A stretch of DNA of 64,000 nt from an uncultured Lachnospiraceae bacterium. Lineage in GTDB: Bacteria; Bacillota; Clostridia; Lachnospirales; Lachnospiraceae. The number at the start of each line of letters is the position of its first letter. Positions within the stretch are counted from its first letter, which is position 1. Positions 1 to 7,489 of this stretch are shown here, one piece after another. Both the position numbers and the translations under genes were made by a program. The notes beneath the pieces were generated by a model. That model did not search any database. It was not told where the DNA came from and saw only the letters and a list, made by a program, of their open reading frames with translations. Location of the stretch: positions 164,779 to 228,778 of the forward strand of contig CACYPS010000003.1 in assembly GCA_902776305.1 (NCBI GenBank), given 5' to 3'.

Positions 1-587
1 GCCTTGACGATATCGATAACTTCCTGCGGTGTCTTCTCTGTAAGTACACGGTAAAGAGCCTCATAGCCGTCAATTCCGATGTACTCATAAATGTTCTCCG
101 GATTGATGCGTCCGCAGTTCCGAAGAGCGATTCTCTGCTGTTTCTCATAGAAACCGATCTTGTCGATATCGTAGACCTTTTCTCCGGTCTTTCTGTCCGT
201 ATCGAACATCTGGAGTTCTTTGATTACATGACCGCCGATGACATGATCGTTGACGATTCTTTCAGCGTCATCCGGCTTAACATGTGTATAGTACACTCTG
301 TCCGGGTAAACTGCTACGATCGGTCCCTTCTGGCAGAAACCGAAACATCCGGTCTTTACGACCTTGACTTCTTCTGCCAGTCCTGCTTCCTCGAGCTTTT
401 CATTCAGCTTCTTGATAAGGATTGCGGAATCACCCGCTGTACATCCGGTACCGGCGCAGACAAGAATATTCTTGTGCTGTTCGCCTTCTTCCAATGAAAA
501 CTTATCTTCCAGTCTGAGCTGCAGATAACGTCTCTCAGCTTCTCTGACTGCAAGAAGTGCCTTTAATGTCGTAATCTTTTCTTTCAT
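1..587 (-). CDS. NuoF/HydB-type hydrogenase or NADH dehydrogenase subunit, N-terminal part (runs off the window)
   Basis: Translating the minus strand from the ATG at 587 gives an open frame of 195 codons that leaves the window at base 1. Its first 120 residues form a thioredoxin-like [2Fe-2S] domain with Cys44, Cys49, Cys81 and Cys85 (context VCAGTGC and TGCFGFC). Residues after about 130 resemble the start of the NADH/FMN-binding core. This order is known from the beta subunit of NAD(P)H-linked and electron-bifurcating [FeFe] hydrogenases (HydB, HndC). The start overlaps the stop of the upstream NuoE-like gene (ATGA), so the two are translationally coupled. A catalytic HydA-type subunit would be expected beyond the left edge, which I cannot see. 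Confidence 0.9.
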   Translation of the reverse strand, partial: MKEKITTLKALLAVREAERRYLQLRLEDKFSLEEGEQHKNILVCAGTGCTAGDSAILIKKLNEKLEEAGLAEEVKVVKTGCFGFCQKGPIVAVYPDRVYYTHVKPDDAERIVNDHVIGGHVIKELQMFDTDRKTGEKVYDIDKIGFYEKQQRIALRNCGRINPENIYEYIGIDGYEALYRVLTEKTPQEVIDIVK

Positions 588-1087
588 GCCTTCGCCCCCG
601 CTTTCTTTTCCTCACGAACGATCCTGCGGATCTCATTCGTGAATTCGCTGTCGACCAGGGCATTGCCGTAATATTTTCCGTCAATAATGCAGACCGGCGC
701 AAGTCCGCATGCTCCGAGGCATCTTGTGGCATCAAGTGAGAAAAGACCATCTGGGGATGTCTTATTGACAGCAGCGCCCGTCAGCTTCTCGACCCGGTCA
801 ATCAGTTTCTGCGCACCTTTTACATAGCACGCGGTTCCAAGACAGACATTAATGACATGTTTGCCCTTTGGCTCGGTCGTGAATTGTGCATAGAACATTA
901 CTACACCGTAGACCTCTGCCGGAGAGCTGCCTGTTGCCTCTGCAATCTTTTCCATGGCCTCAAAAGGAACATAACCGAGTTCGTTCTGAACCTCATGAAG
1001 CATTTCGATGCAGGGACCTGCCTGATCCTTGTGCTTCGCTACGATTTCATCGATTTTGCGAAGCGCATCACAATTAAGTTTCTCCAT
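584..1087 (-). CDS. NuoE/HydC-type [2Fe-2S] subunit
   Basis: This 167-residue protein has the four-cysteine thioredoxin-like ferredoxin signature of NuoE/HydC/HndA: Cys82 and Cys87 (CLGTAC), then Cys123 and Cys127 (CLGACG). An N-terminal helical region contains the family motif ELGYVPFEAMEKIAE. It carries electrons between the NADH-oxidising partner encoded directly downstream and the rest of a cytoplasmic complex. I chose the ATG at 1087 because AAAGGGG lies just upstream. The longer frame back to 1183 would start inside the promoter. It is the first gene of the operon. Whether the complex is a bifurcating hydrogenase or another NADH-linked enzyme cannot be decided without the missing catalytic gene. 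Confidence 0.92.
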   Translation of the reverse strand: MEKLNCDALRKIDEIVAKHKDQAGPCIEMLHEVQNELGYVPFEAMEKIAEATGSSPAEVYGVVMFYAQFTTEPKGKHVINVCLGTACYVKGAQKLIDRVEKLTGAAVNKTSPDGLFSLDATRCLGACGLAPVCIIDGKYYGNALVDSEFTNEIRRIVREEKKAGAKA

Positions 1088-1154
1088 ATAAAGCCCCTTT
1101 CTTTGCAATAACGTTTTGTGTGTATTGCATTTCGCTATTTCAGCTATTCTACTA

Positions 1155-1183
1155 ATTATACCTTGTGACAACGCTATTAACAA
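1155..1183 (-). promoter_or_regulatory. Sigma-A-type promoter of the hydrogenase operon
   Basis: On the minus strand there is TTGTTA, a 17-base spacer and a perfect TATAAT, about 70 bases before the start codon at 1087. The -35 region contains TTGTTAA, which is also a half-site of the Rex redox operator, but no second half-site sits at the expected distance. Redox control by Rex is therefore only a guess. The rest of 1184-1342 is AT-rich and I see nothing else in it. Confidence 0.75.
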
Positions 1184-1342
1184 TGTCCTGACGTCTTATT
1201 TTCAAATTTTTTTATATTTTGCACAAAACTATAGGAAAACATTGCAATTTGCGTACACTAACCGCCTTTAGGTGAATACAACGACATATTGTCAGATAAT
1301 CTATATATTTAAGCTTAATTTTTATCTTATTTTACAGGCATT

Positions 1343-1969
1343 TTAAGGCATACCCGGCTCATCTGCCAGCAACCATTCGATTTTATGCCGGAATAAGTCA
1401 TAGGCCACATCATTCTTACCGCTGTTGATAACGATATCCGCTTTGGCGCGCGTCGGCTCAACGTACAGATAATGCATGGGTTTTACCGTGGTGAGATACT
1501 GATCAATGATGCCCCTGAGGTCGCGTCCTCTCTCCTCAACATCACGAAGTACCCTTCGGAGGATTCGCTCGTCCGCATCCGCCTCCACATATACTTTGAT
1601 ATCAAGCAGATTTCTGACCCGCTCATCCTGAAGGACCATAATCCCCTCAACAACAATAATCTTCCTCGGCTGGATCTCAATGAATTTATCGGACCTGTTA
1701 TGAACCGTATAGTCGTAGACCGGACATTTCACAGCCTTTCCGTTTTTCAGATCTGTAAGATGTTCTACAAGCAAATCTGTCTCAAGAGCATCCGGATGGT
1801 CATAATTGGTCTTTACCCTCTGCTCGAACGGAATGTTGTCCTGACACTTATAATAGTTATCATGATATACAACTGAAATCTGATCTCCGAAATAGTTCTT
1901 CAGCCTATTCGTAAAAGTTGATTTGCCCGACCCGGTGCCGCCAGCAACGCCTATTATCACTGTATTCAT
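1343..1969 (-). CDS. udk: Uridine kinase
   Basis: This 208-residue cytoplasmic enzyme phosphorylates uridine and cytidine with ATP or GTP in pyrimidine salvage. The Walker A loop is at residues 7-18 (GVAGGTGSGKST), followed by the uridine-kinase motifs HDNYYK, NYDHPDALE, PVYDYTVHNR and the EGIMVLQD segment. The length matches the family. The ATG at 1969 has AGGTAAAG upstream; a longer frame to 2020 lacks a site. It stands alone between the hydrogenase operon and the methyltransferase. The upstream 255 bases hold candidate -10 boxes and a 45-base repeat. Confidence 0.96.
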   Translation of the reverse strand: MNTVIIGVAGGTGSGKSTFTNRLKNYFGDQISVVYHDNYYKCQDNIPFEQRVKTNYDHPDALETDLLVEHLTDLKNGKAVKCPVYDYTVHNRSDKFIEIQPRKIIVVEGIMVLQDERVRNLLDIKVYVEADADERILRRVLRDVEERGRDLRGIIDQYLTTVKPMHYLYVEPTRAKADIVINSGKNDVAYDLFRHKIEWLLADEPGMP

Positions 1970-2125
1970 GTTCTTTACCTCGTATGTCTCTCCAAGTCTC
2001 ACGGTACTCACCCGAACCATCCATATCAGAAGAATTGCTGCAAAAGCTGTCTTCTGTGCTTTTTCTGTTTGTCCGGACAGCAGCGCTTCTATTACTCATT
2101 GTACCCGAAAATGGAGCTTCGTGGT

Positions 2126-2136
2126 ATTATATTATA
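2126..2136 (-). promoter_or_regulatory. Candidate -10 region for the uridine kinase gene
   Basis: Two overlapping TATAAT hexamers read on the minus strand here, about 160 bases upstream of the udk start. The best -35 match (GAGACA, spacer 19) is poor, so this call is weak. Between it and the gene I see no riboswitch-like structure. Confidence 0.35.
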
Positions 2137-2200
2137 ACTAAAACTCTTCCCGCTTGTCTCTTCTGTAAGGCAGGCCGGAATCGAAATCGTTGTATCATTT

Positions 2201-2245
2201 TGCGCATTCATCTCACGACTTAAGTCACGAGAATTCTGCGTCAGA
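2201..2245. repeat. 45-bp hairpin repeat, family 2, copy 1
   Basis: An identical 45-base sequence occurs at 14823-14867. Read on the minus strand it folds as a 10-bp hairpin with arms CTCGTGACTT and AAGTCGTGAG, where two G-U pairs in tandem sit in the middle of the stem. A small TCTG/CAGA hairpin lies next to it. The repeat overlaps the end of the methyltransferase gene and supplies its last codons and stop. Confidence 0.85.
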
Positions 2246-3100
2246 GATTAAATAGCAATCATACCGCACATTTCTGCACTCGATCGCATAACCCGGCCTT
2301 CGCCCGGCAAGAGGCTTGCCTTTGATCGGTCTCTTTACCACGATTCTCTGAGGGCCTGCCTCAAAAGCCGCCTTCAAGAGCTCCTCCTCCGCCGCGCAGG
2401 GAGTCTCGAGCTGCTGGAAAAGCTGAAGCTTCTTCGTGCTTATTCCCGACTTCTGTTTCGCCGGGAACATCGGATCCAGATAAATGAGATCGGGGCGTTT
2501 CTCAAGGGATGCAAGGATGTCTATTCCGTTTCCCGTGATAAGCTCCATACGGTTCGCAATTTCTCTGATCCGGTTTTCTATCTGTTCCGTTTCAAAGGAA
2601 TCCGAATATCTCACGGCGGGTTTTCTCTTTTCAACGCTGACCCCTGTCAAATCATCCGCTCCCCCGCCTCGGCTTATAGACGGTCCGTCCTGTGCTCTCT
2701 CAAGTGCATCGGCAAGCAGAGCCGCTATTACAGGGTTATACTCACACATAATCACATGAAATCCGGCTGCTGCCAGAATAAAAGAATCCTCGCCGAGTCC
2801 GGCCGTCGCATCAACGGCTATCGGATCATCCGGCATTCCTTTCCATCTGGCGGCACGTAAAAGTTTTTCATGTTGAAGATGCCCTCCGAGGACACGGCGG
2901 TGCATTTGTCCGAAATCACCCCTCAGCTCCATCTTTCCCTGAACCAGCGAGAGACCGTTCGGGTCAAAGCGAAGATACCTGTCTTCTCCGGCGACCTCCT
3001 CTATATCTGTTACGAGATCCGCCTGAATGCGTTCCGCTATGGCGGACGCCCTTTCATGCAGGAACTGTTCGCGACCTGCCAGAATTTTCATAAGTTCCAT
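2225..3100 (-). CDS. rsmJ: RsmJ-type 16S rRNA (guanine-N2) methyltransferase
   Basis: This class I SAM-dependent methyltransferase (291 residues) has the SAM-binding motif VDATAGLGEDSF at about 96-107 and the RsmJ signature YLDPMFPAKQKS at about 207-218. RsmJ (YhiQ) methylates G1516 of 16S rRNA. The E. coli enzyme is about 250 residues. The extra length here is an insertion at about 138-180 between the first strands of the fold, plus a longer N-terminus. Start choice is uncertain: ATG 3100, ATG 3091 and TTG 3124 all have purine-rich sequence nearby. The last seven residues and the stop lie in a repeat found again at 14823. The family assignment is firm; the exact target base is by homology. 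Confidence 0.85.
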   Translation of the reverse strand: MELMKILAGREQFLHERASAIAERIQADLVTDIEEVAGEDRYLRFDPNGLSLVQGKMELRGDFGQMHRRVLGGHLQHEKLLRAARWKGMPDDPIAVDATAGLGEDSFILAAAGFHVIMCEYNPVIAALLADALERAQDGPSISRGGGADDLTGVSVEKRKPAVRYSDSFETEQIENRIREIANRMELITGNGIDILASLEKRPDLIYLDPMFPAKQKSGISTKKLQLFQQLETPCAAEEELLKAAFEAGPQRIVVKRPIKGKPLAGRRPGYAIECRNVRYDCYLISDAEFS

Positions 3101-3141
3101 ACCTCTCTTCCACTCCGCCAACAAATCTTAACTCGGGATTT

Positions 3142-3183
3142 AAATAAAATCGGCCGAGAAAATGAAACTCTTTTTCTCAGCCG
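3142..3183 (-). terminator. Intrinsic terminator of the sodium symporter gene
   Basis: Read on the minus strand, CGGCTGAGAAAA pairs with TTTTCTCGGCCG (12 bp with one G-U) and is followed by ATTTTATTT. It lies just past the stop codon at 3234. Confidence 0.85.
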
Positions 3184-3233
3184 TTGTCTGTTTCATATGG
3201 GAAGTTTGAACTACTTTTAGCATTTTTCAGAAA

Positions 3234-4604
3234 TCAAACCGTCACCAATCCGAGCACCTGCGCTATCGAAGTCAGAAGGATTATAAGCAGACAGATGATA
3301 CAGAAATACCGCAGCGTCACGGTGTAAACCTTCTCCCTCTTGAACGCGGCCCCGTTCTTCGTGACTTCCTTCGTGATCCGGTCGATACCGATCACCTTAA
3401 GGCACAGCACGCAGATGGAAATCGCGCTGATCGGCATCATGACAGAGTTCGTCAGGAAATCAAAGAAATCCAGGAACTGCATGCCCAGCAGTTTAACGAA
3501 GCCGAGCGGTCCGTAGCCCAGGCAGGAAAGTGTTCCGATACCTATCATAATAGCGCCCATGATGACGGTTCCGACATGCCTGCTGATATGGAATTCGTCT
3601 TCAAATGTAGACACCGCACTCTCAAGCAGCGCTATGGAACTTGTCAGCGCCGCAAAAAGCACGAGAAGGAAAAACATAATTCCGAAAGGCGTTGCAAATC
3701 CCATATTCGCAAATACCTTAGGCAGGGTAATGAACATAAGAGACGGACCTGCCTGCAGAACATCGGGATCCCCGCCGGAAAACGCGAAGACCGCCGGGAT
3801 GATCATAAGGCCTGCCATGATAGCGATAGCCGTATCAAAAATCTCGACATTGATCGTTGCCTCCTCTATGGCTACGTCATCTTTCATATAAGAACCGAAA
3901 GTGACCAGAATACCCATGGCGATGGAAAGCGAGTAGAACATCTGCAACATAGCGGACGCGATCGTCATGAATGAGAAGTTTGCCGGATTCGGAACCAGGA
4001 AATAAATCACGCCGTCGATGGCTCCCGGTCTCGAGATGGAGTACGCAGCTATAATAATAGACAGCACGACCAGGATCGGCATCATGATGCTGGAAACACG
4101 CTCAATACCGTTCCTTACACCCGCATAAATGATGAACAGATTAATGAAGGCAAAAATCAGGAAACAGATTTCTACCTGTGTTCCGTTCGTGATGAATGAA
4201 GAAAAATATCCTTCGTCTGTGACTGCCAGCGCATTTCCTCTGCAGTATTCGAACAGGTACTTAACAATCCATCCTCCGATCGTCGAGTAATACGGGACGA
4301 TCAGCATCGGAATGATGGCATTGATCCATCCGCCGAGCTTGAACGGCAGACTGTCGCCGAAGTGGGCAAATGCTCCTACCGGACTCTTCCATGTCATTCG
4401 TCCGAGTGCCGTCTCAGAGATAATCATCGTGTAGCCGAATGTCAATGCCAAAATGATGTATACGAGAAGGAATATTCCCCCACCGTACTTTGCCGCGAGG
4501 TACGGAAATCTCCAGATGTTTCCGAGTCCGACGGACGCGCCTGCAGCGGAAAGTACGAAACCGAGCTTTCCGGAAAAAGTGCTTCTCTTTTTCTTGTTGT
4601 GCAT
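3234..4604 (-). CDS. Sodium-dependent transporter of the NSS (SNF/LeuT) family
   Basis: This 456-residue membrane protein has about eleven hydrophobic segments, which is typical of the shorter bacterial NSS members. The first helix carries the family signature VGLGNIWRFPYLAAKYGGG (about residues 25-43), where LeuT binds sodium and the substrate backbone. Members import amino acids or related compounds with sodium. The substrate cannot be read from the sequence. The ATG at 4604 is preceded by AAGGGG nine bases upstream, and a TATAAT on the minus strand at 4643-4648 is a possible -10. The gene is monocistronic, with terminators on both sides. Confidence 0.93.
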   Translation of the reverse strand: MHNKKKRSTFSGKLGFVLSAAGASVGLGNIWRFPYLAAKYGGGIFLLVYIILALTFGYTMIISETALGRMTWKSPVGAFAHFGDSLPFKLGGWINAIIPMLIVPYYSTIGGWIVKYLFEYCRGNALAVTDEGYFSSFITNGTQVEICFLIFAFINLFIIYAGVRNGIERVSSIMMPILVVLSIIIAAYSISRPGAIDGVIYFLVPNPANFSFMTIASAMLQMFYSLSIAMGILVTFGSYMKDDVAIEEATINVEIFDTAIAIMAGLMIIPAVFAFSGGDPDVLQAGPSLMFITLPKVFANMGFATPFGIMFFLLVLFAALTSSIALLESAVSTFEDEFHISRHVGTVIMGAIMIGIGTLSCLGYGPLGFVKLLGMQFLDFFDFLTNSVMMPISAISICVLCLKVIGIDRITKEVTKNGAAFKREKVYTVTLRYFCIICLLIILLTSIAQVLGLVTV

Positions 4605-4660
4605 AGTTGTGTTCCCCTTTTTCAGTCAGTGATGCGACGACAATTATACACTAACTTAAT

Positions 4661-4700
4661 AAAAAGAGGGGAAGGATTTTTGTATAACCCTTCCCCTCTT
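4661..4700 (-). terminator. Intrinsic terminator after the dehydrogenase-amylase fusion gene
   Basis: AAGAGGGGAAGG pairs perfectly with CCTTCCCCTCTT across a 13-base loop. Read on the minus strand it ends in TTTTTATT. It lies about 110 bases past the stop at 4811, with a structured repeat in between. Confidence 0.85.
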
Positions 4701-4728
4701 GCATATTTTGTTGAAATCGTGCAAAGTC

Positions 4729-4801
4729 GGATCGCAGACGTGCGCAGTGGAAGGCGCCTTGGCGCCGCGCATGTCGCAGCAAGAACGCCGAGGCGTTCTT
4801 G
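4729..4801. repeat. Structured intergenic repeat, family 1, copy A
   Basis: The element ends in a perfect palindrome at 4780-4801 (arms CAAGAACGCC and GGCGTTCTTG, centre GA). Next to it is a nested hairpin (GGCGCC-AA-GGCGCC inside TGCGC/GCGCA) and a conserved TTCC and CTGCGATCC. Related copies are at 14872, 45494 and 57786. Confidence 0.8.
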
Positions 4802-4810
4802 AAACCGGCA

Positions 4811-7129
4811 TCACATTACGACCGCGCCCTCCGGCGTCAGATCATGCTCCTCATCCAGCCATACACTGACCGAGCCGCTGTCGACAGAGAAATCTCCATA
4901 TCCCTGTCTGTTGATGCGTACCTTTCTGTCAACATGACCGAGAGCATCGTAGAAAGTCTTGCCAGCGTGTTCTTTGCCGACATACATTCTGCGGCGGTGT
5001 CTTCCCTTGGTCGAGATAAGGACCGCCATACCGTACTTTTCACGGGTCCATCCGATGCAGTACTGATGGTCGAAATAGTCATGCTGCTTTCCGTATGCGT
5101 AAAGTCGTCTGATCATCAGCATCATCTCGAGATCCGTCCCGACAGGCGGAACGTTATTGTGCGGAATACCGTACAGGTCGCCGTAGAATACACACGGATA
5201 ACCGTCAGCTCTCAAAAGAATCAGAGCGTACGCGAGCGGCCTGAACCATGGTTTGATCGGAGACGCCAATGACTGTCCCGGCTGTGTATCATGGTTGTCG
5301 ACAAATGTCACCGAGTGAATCGGATTCCTCTGTGTGAGCGTGTTGTCAAATATAGTCCTCAGATCATATCTGTCACGATTGTAGGAAGCGTCGCAGAAAT
5401 GGAAATGCAACGGAACATCGAAAAGACTCATCTGATAGTCTGTCTTATCCAGATAATTCGTCAGCTTATTGACGTCTCCGCTCCAGTATTCACCTACCGC
5501 GAAAATGTTCCTTCCGCTCTCCTCCCGCATATATTTGAGCCATTCCCGGTAAAAACCGGCGTCGATATGCTTTACGGCATCGAGACGCACGCCGTCGAGT
5601 CCGGTCATTCTCTCATACCAGGCGCCCCATTTGTTCAGCTCCTCTGCGACCTCCGGCACCTTCTGGTCAATATCCGCACCCATCAGATAGTCGAAGTTTC
5701 CGTATTCATTATCGACATCCGAACTCCATTCGTGATCTTTCAGCTTGTAAATCGGACCGCCCGACTCGTTCCGGACACCGGAGAAGTAACGATGATCCCA
5801 TTTGAAATCTGAATACTGATTGTCACGTCCTTCAAAGTCATAAATAGTCTCCGCTTCTGTCGTGACATATTCGGAATCCAACTCATAGTTCCTGTTGTCC
5901 GGGCTCACGCGCACAGCCTCGACCTCTTCTGTGCGGTCCGCTCCGAGTTTATGATTCAGAACGATATCCGGATATACATGAAGTCCGGCCTGGTGGCATG
6001 CATGGATCGCCGCGTGGTATTCATCTTTCGTACCGTATTTTGTCCGGACCGTTCCTTTCTGGTCGAACTCGCCGAGATCATATACATCGTAGACACCGTA
6101 GCCTACGTCATTTATGCCATTCATGGCCTTATATGCCGGCGGCATCCAGATGGATGTGAACCCCATGGCTTCCAGTGCGGCTGCATTTTCTGCCAGCTGA
6201 TTCCAGAGCGTTCCGTCGGACGGCAGATACCACTCGAAATACTGCAGCATCGTTCCGTTCCGCGTAAAGGAATTGTAGTATGCCATCAGGATATCCGTTC
6301 CCGCATGGCCGTAACCTTCACGGTTCATCTGATCGTAGATATCCGTGACGGTATTCAGAACATTCAGGTTCAGATTCCTGTTCTCGGCATCTTCCTTCGC
6401 TGTCTGGAAGTCTGTAAGCATATGACGTACGGTCAGCGTCTTATCGGAAGACGAATCGATCGTGTCTTCCATCGACAGCAGGGTGCCTGTACTGCTCTCC
6501 AGCTCCTGCTCCAGCATGCGGATCAACGTCTTCCTGTCGAGGTTGACCTTTCCGCTGTATGCGAGGGATTCGGCCAGACCGCTCACAATACCTGCGGCAG
6601 CGATCTGCATCGCCATCTTCATCTGCTGGCTGGCCGCGTTCTCTCCGATATAGGTGATCTTATTTCCCAGATTCTCAAGGATAGGGATCACGTCCTTGCA
6701 GACACTCCGTTCGCCGCCGATCAGGATCGTCAGAGAGCCGTTTTCAGCATCTGCCAGACTTCCGGTGATCGGTGCATCGACTGTGCTGATATTTCGTTCT
6801 GCAGCTCCTTCCGCTATGCGGACAGCGAGTTCCGGACTCTTGGTGGTCATATCGATGATAACACTGTTTTCCGGAGCGGTCTCGCAGATTCCTCCTTCAT
6901 CGAAATAGAGTTCTTCCACATCACGTGGATATGTTACTTTTGAAAATATATATTCAGCGTCTTTAAGGCATTCCTCCACAGTATCAGCCCAGATTGCTCC
7001 CTCGGCGATCGGCCCCTCGGCGCTATATTTCTTTTTATCATAAACAGTTACCTGATAACCGGCATGCAGCAGTCGGATTGCCATTGCGGATCCGAGAGCG
7101 TCCATACCTGTAAACGCCAGTTTTTTCAT
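4811..7129 (-). CDS. Fusion: 3-hydroxyisobutyrate-dehydrogenase-type NAD(P) enzyme + GH13 cytoplasmic alpha-amylase
   Basis: One uninterrupted 772-residue frame holds two complete enzymes. Residues 1 to about 290 are a beta-hydroxyacid dehydrogenase: a dinucleotide-binding start (GMDALGSAMA), the DAPITGS substrate motif and the catalytic Lys171 (QQMKMAMQ). From Met294 (MLQYFEWYLPSDG) to the end is a GH13 alpha-amylase of the cytoplasmic AmyA type. Nucleophile Asp517 (VRLDAVKH), acid Glu547 (GEYW) and Asp614 (VDNHDT) are present, so it should cleave alpha-1,4-glucans. There is no signal peptide. The junction SFTRNGTMLQYFEW has almost no linker. AAGGAGG ten bases before the ATG supports the start. 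I do not know this pairing as a standard architecture; a missed stop or assembly error looks unlikely because both halves are intact in one frame. Confidence 0.9.
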   Translation of the reverse strand: MKKLAFTGMDALGSAMAIRLLHAGYQVTVYDKKKYSAEGPIAEGAIWADTVEECLKDAEYIFSKVTYPRDVEELYFDEGGICETAPENSVIIDMTTKSPELAVRIAEGAAERNISTVDAPITGSLADAENGSLTILIGGERSVCKDVIPILENLGNKITYIGENAASQQMKMAMQIAAAGIVSGLAESLAYSGKVNLDRKTLIRMLEQELESSTGTLLSMEDTIDSSSDKTLTVRHMLTDFQTAKEDAENRNLNLNVLNTVTDIYDQMNREGYGHAGTDILMAYYNSFTRNGTMLQYFEWYLPSDGTLWNQLAENAAALEAMGFTSIWMPPAYKAMNGINDVGYGVYDVYDLGEFDQKGTVRTKYGTKDEYHAAIHACHQAGLHVYPDIVLNHKLGADRTEEVEAVRVSPDNRNYELDSEYVTTEAETIYDFEGRDNQYSDFKWDHRYFSGVRNESGGPIYKLKDHEWSSDVDNEYGNFDYLMGADIDQKVPEVAEELNKWGAWYERMTGLDGVRLDAVKHIDAGFYREWLKYMREESGRNIFAVGEYWSGDVNKLTNYLDKTDYQMSLFDVPLHFHFCDASYNRDRYDLRTIFDNTLTQRNPIHSVTFVDNHDTQPGQSLASPIKPWFRPLAYALILLRADGYPCVFYGDLYGIPHNNVPPVGTDLEMMLMIRRLYAYGKQHDYFDHQYCIGWTREKYGMAVLISTKGRHRRRMYVGKEHAGKTFYDALGHVDRKVRINRQGYGDFSVDSGSVSVWLDEEHDLTPEGAVVM

Positions 7130-7131
7130 CC

Positions 7132-7151
7132 GTAATAAACCTCCTTATTAC
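7132..7151 (-). promoter_or_regulatory. Ribosome binding site in a hairpin loop, start of the fusion gene
   Basis: On the minus strand GTAATAA and TTATTAC form a 7-bp stem whose six-base loop is GGAGGT, the Shine-Dalgarno sequence itself. The start codon lies two bases beyond the stem. Exposure in a loop should keep the site accessible; whether the stem regulates anything is unknown. Confidence 0.55.
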
Positions 7152-7279
7152 AAGTTCTCTTCTGATCTTCTGTCTAGTTCATATGCGCTTCCCTCCAACG
7201 CGCCATGCGCAAAACGAAGGCCATATCATCTAATATGCTGACGAACCGTGTCCGATCAGAATGAGGAGTGCTGGTCATT

Positions 7280-7288
7280 ATTATAACA
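7280..7288 (-). promoter_or_regulatory. Extended -10 promoter element of the fusion gene
   Basis: TGTTATAAT, an extended -10 (TGnTATAAT), reads on the minus strand about 150 bases before the start codon. No good -35 is present, as is usual for extended -10 promoters. The 360-base gap 7130-7489 contains this promoter, the leader with the hairpin at 7132, and the terminator of dsdA. I see nothing else in it. Confidence 0.55.
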
Positions 7289-7406
7289 TAAAAACAATGT
7301 GTATACATTTTATTCACGTTATATCTGCTGAAAATTGTATACAATCTGTTTTCAAGTCACGTATTTTAGTCCTACCGGGACGACTTGTCAACTGTTTTTG
7401 CATACA

Positions 7407-7450
7407 AAAGCAGGTTATAAAGAGTCACACGGGAGCTTTCCACCTGCTTT
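7407..7450 (-). terminator. Probable terminator of dsdA
   Basis: AAAGCAGGT and ACCTGCTTT pair over a 26-base loop that can fold further (AAAG/CTTT). Read on the minus strand it ends in TTTTG. The U-tract is short, so efficiency is uncertain. Confidence 0.5.
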
Positions 7451-7489
7451 AGAAGACGTTCCCGTTTCCTTTGAAGCGGCTTCCGCTGC

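Noticed and set aside
1155-1183. A Rex redox operator in the hydrogenase promoter
   Set aside because: Only one TTGTTAA half-site is present at the required spacing.
5951-6943. A 330-codon plus-strand open frame
   Set aside because: It is antisense to the dehydrogenase-amylase gene, has no ribosome site and no recognisable motif.
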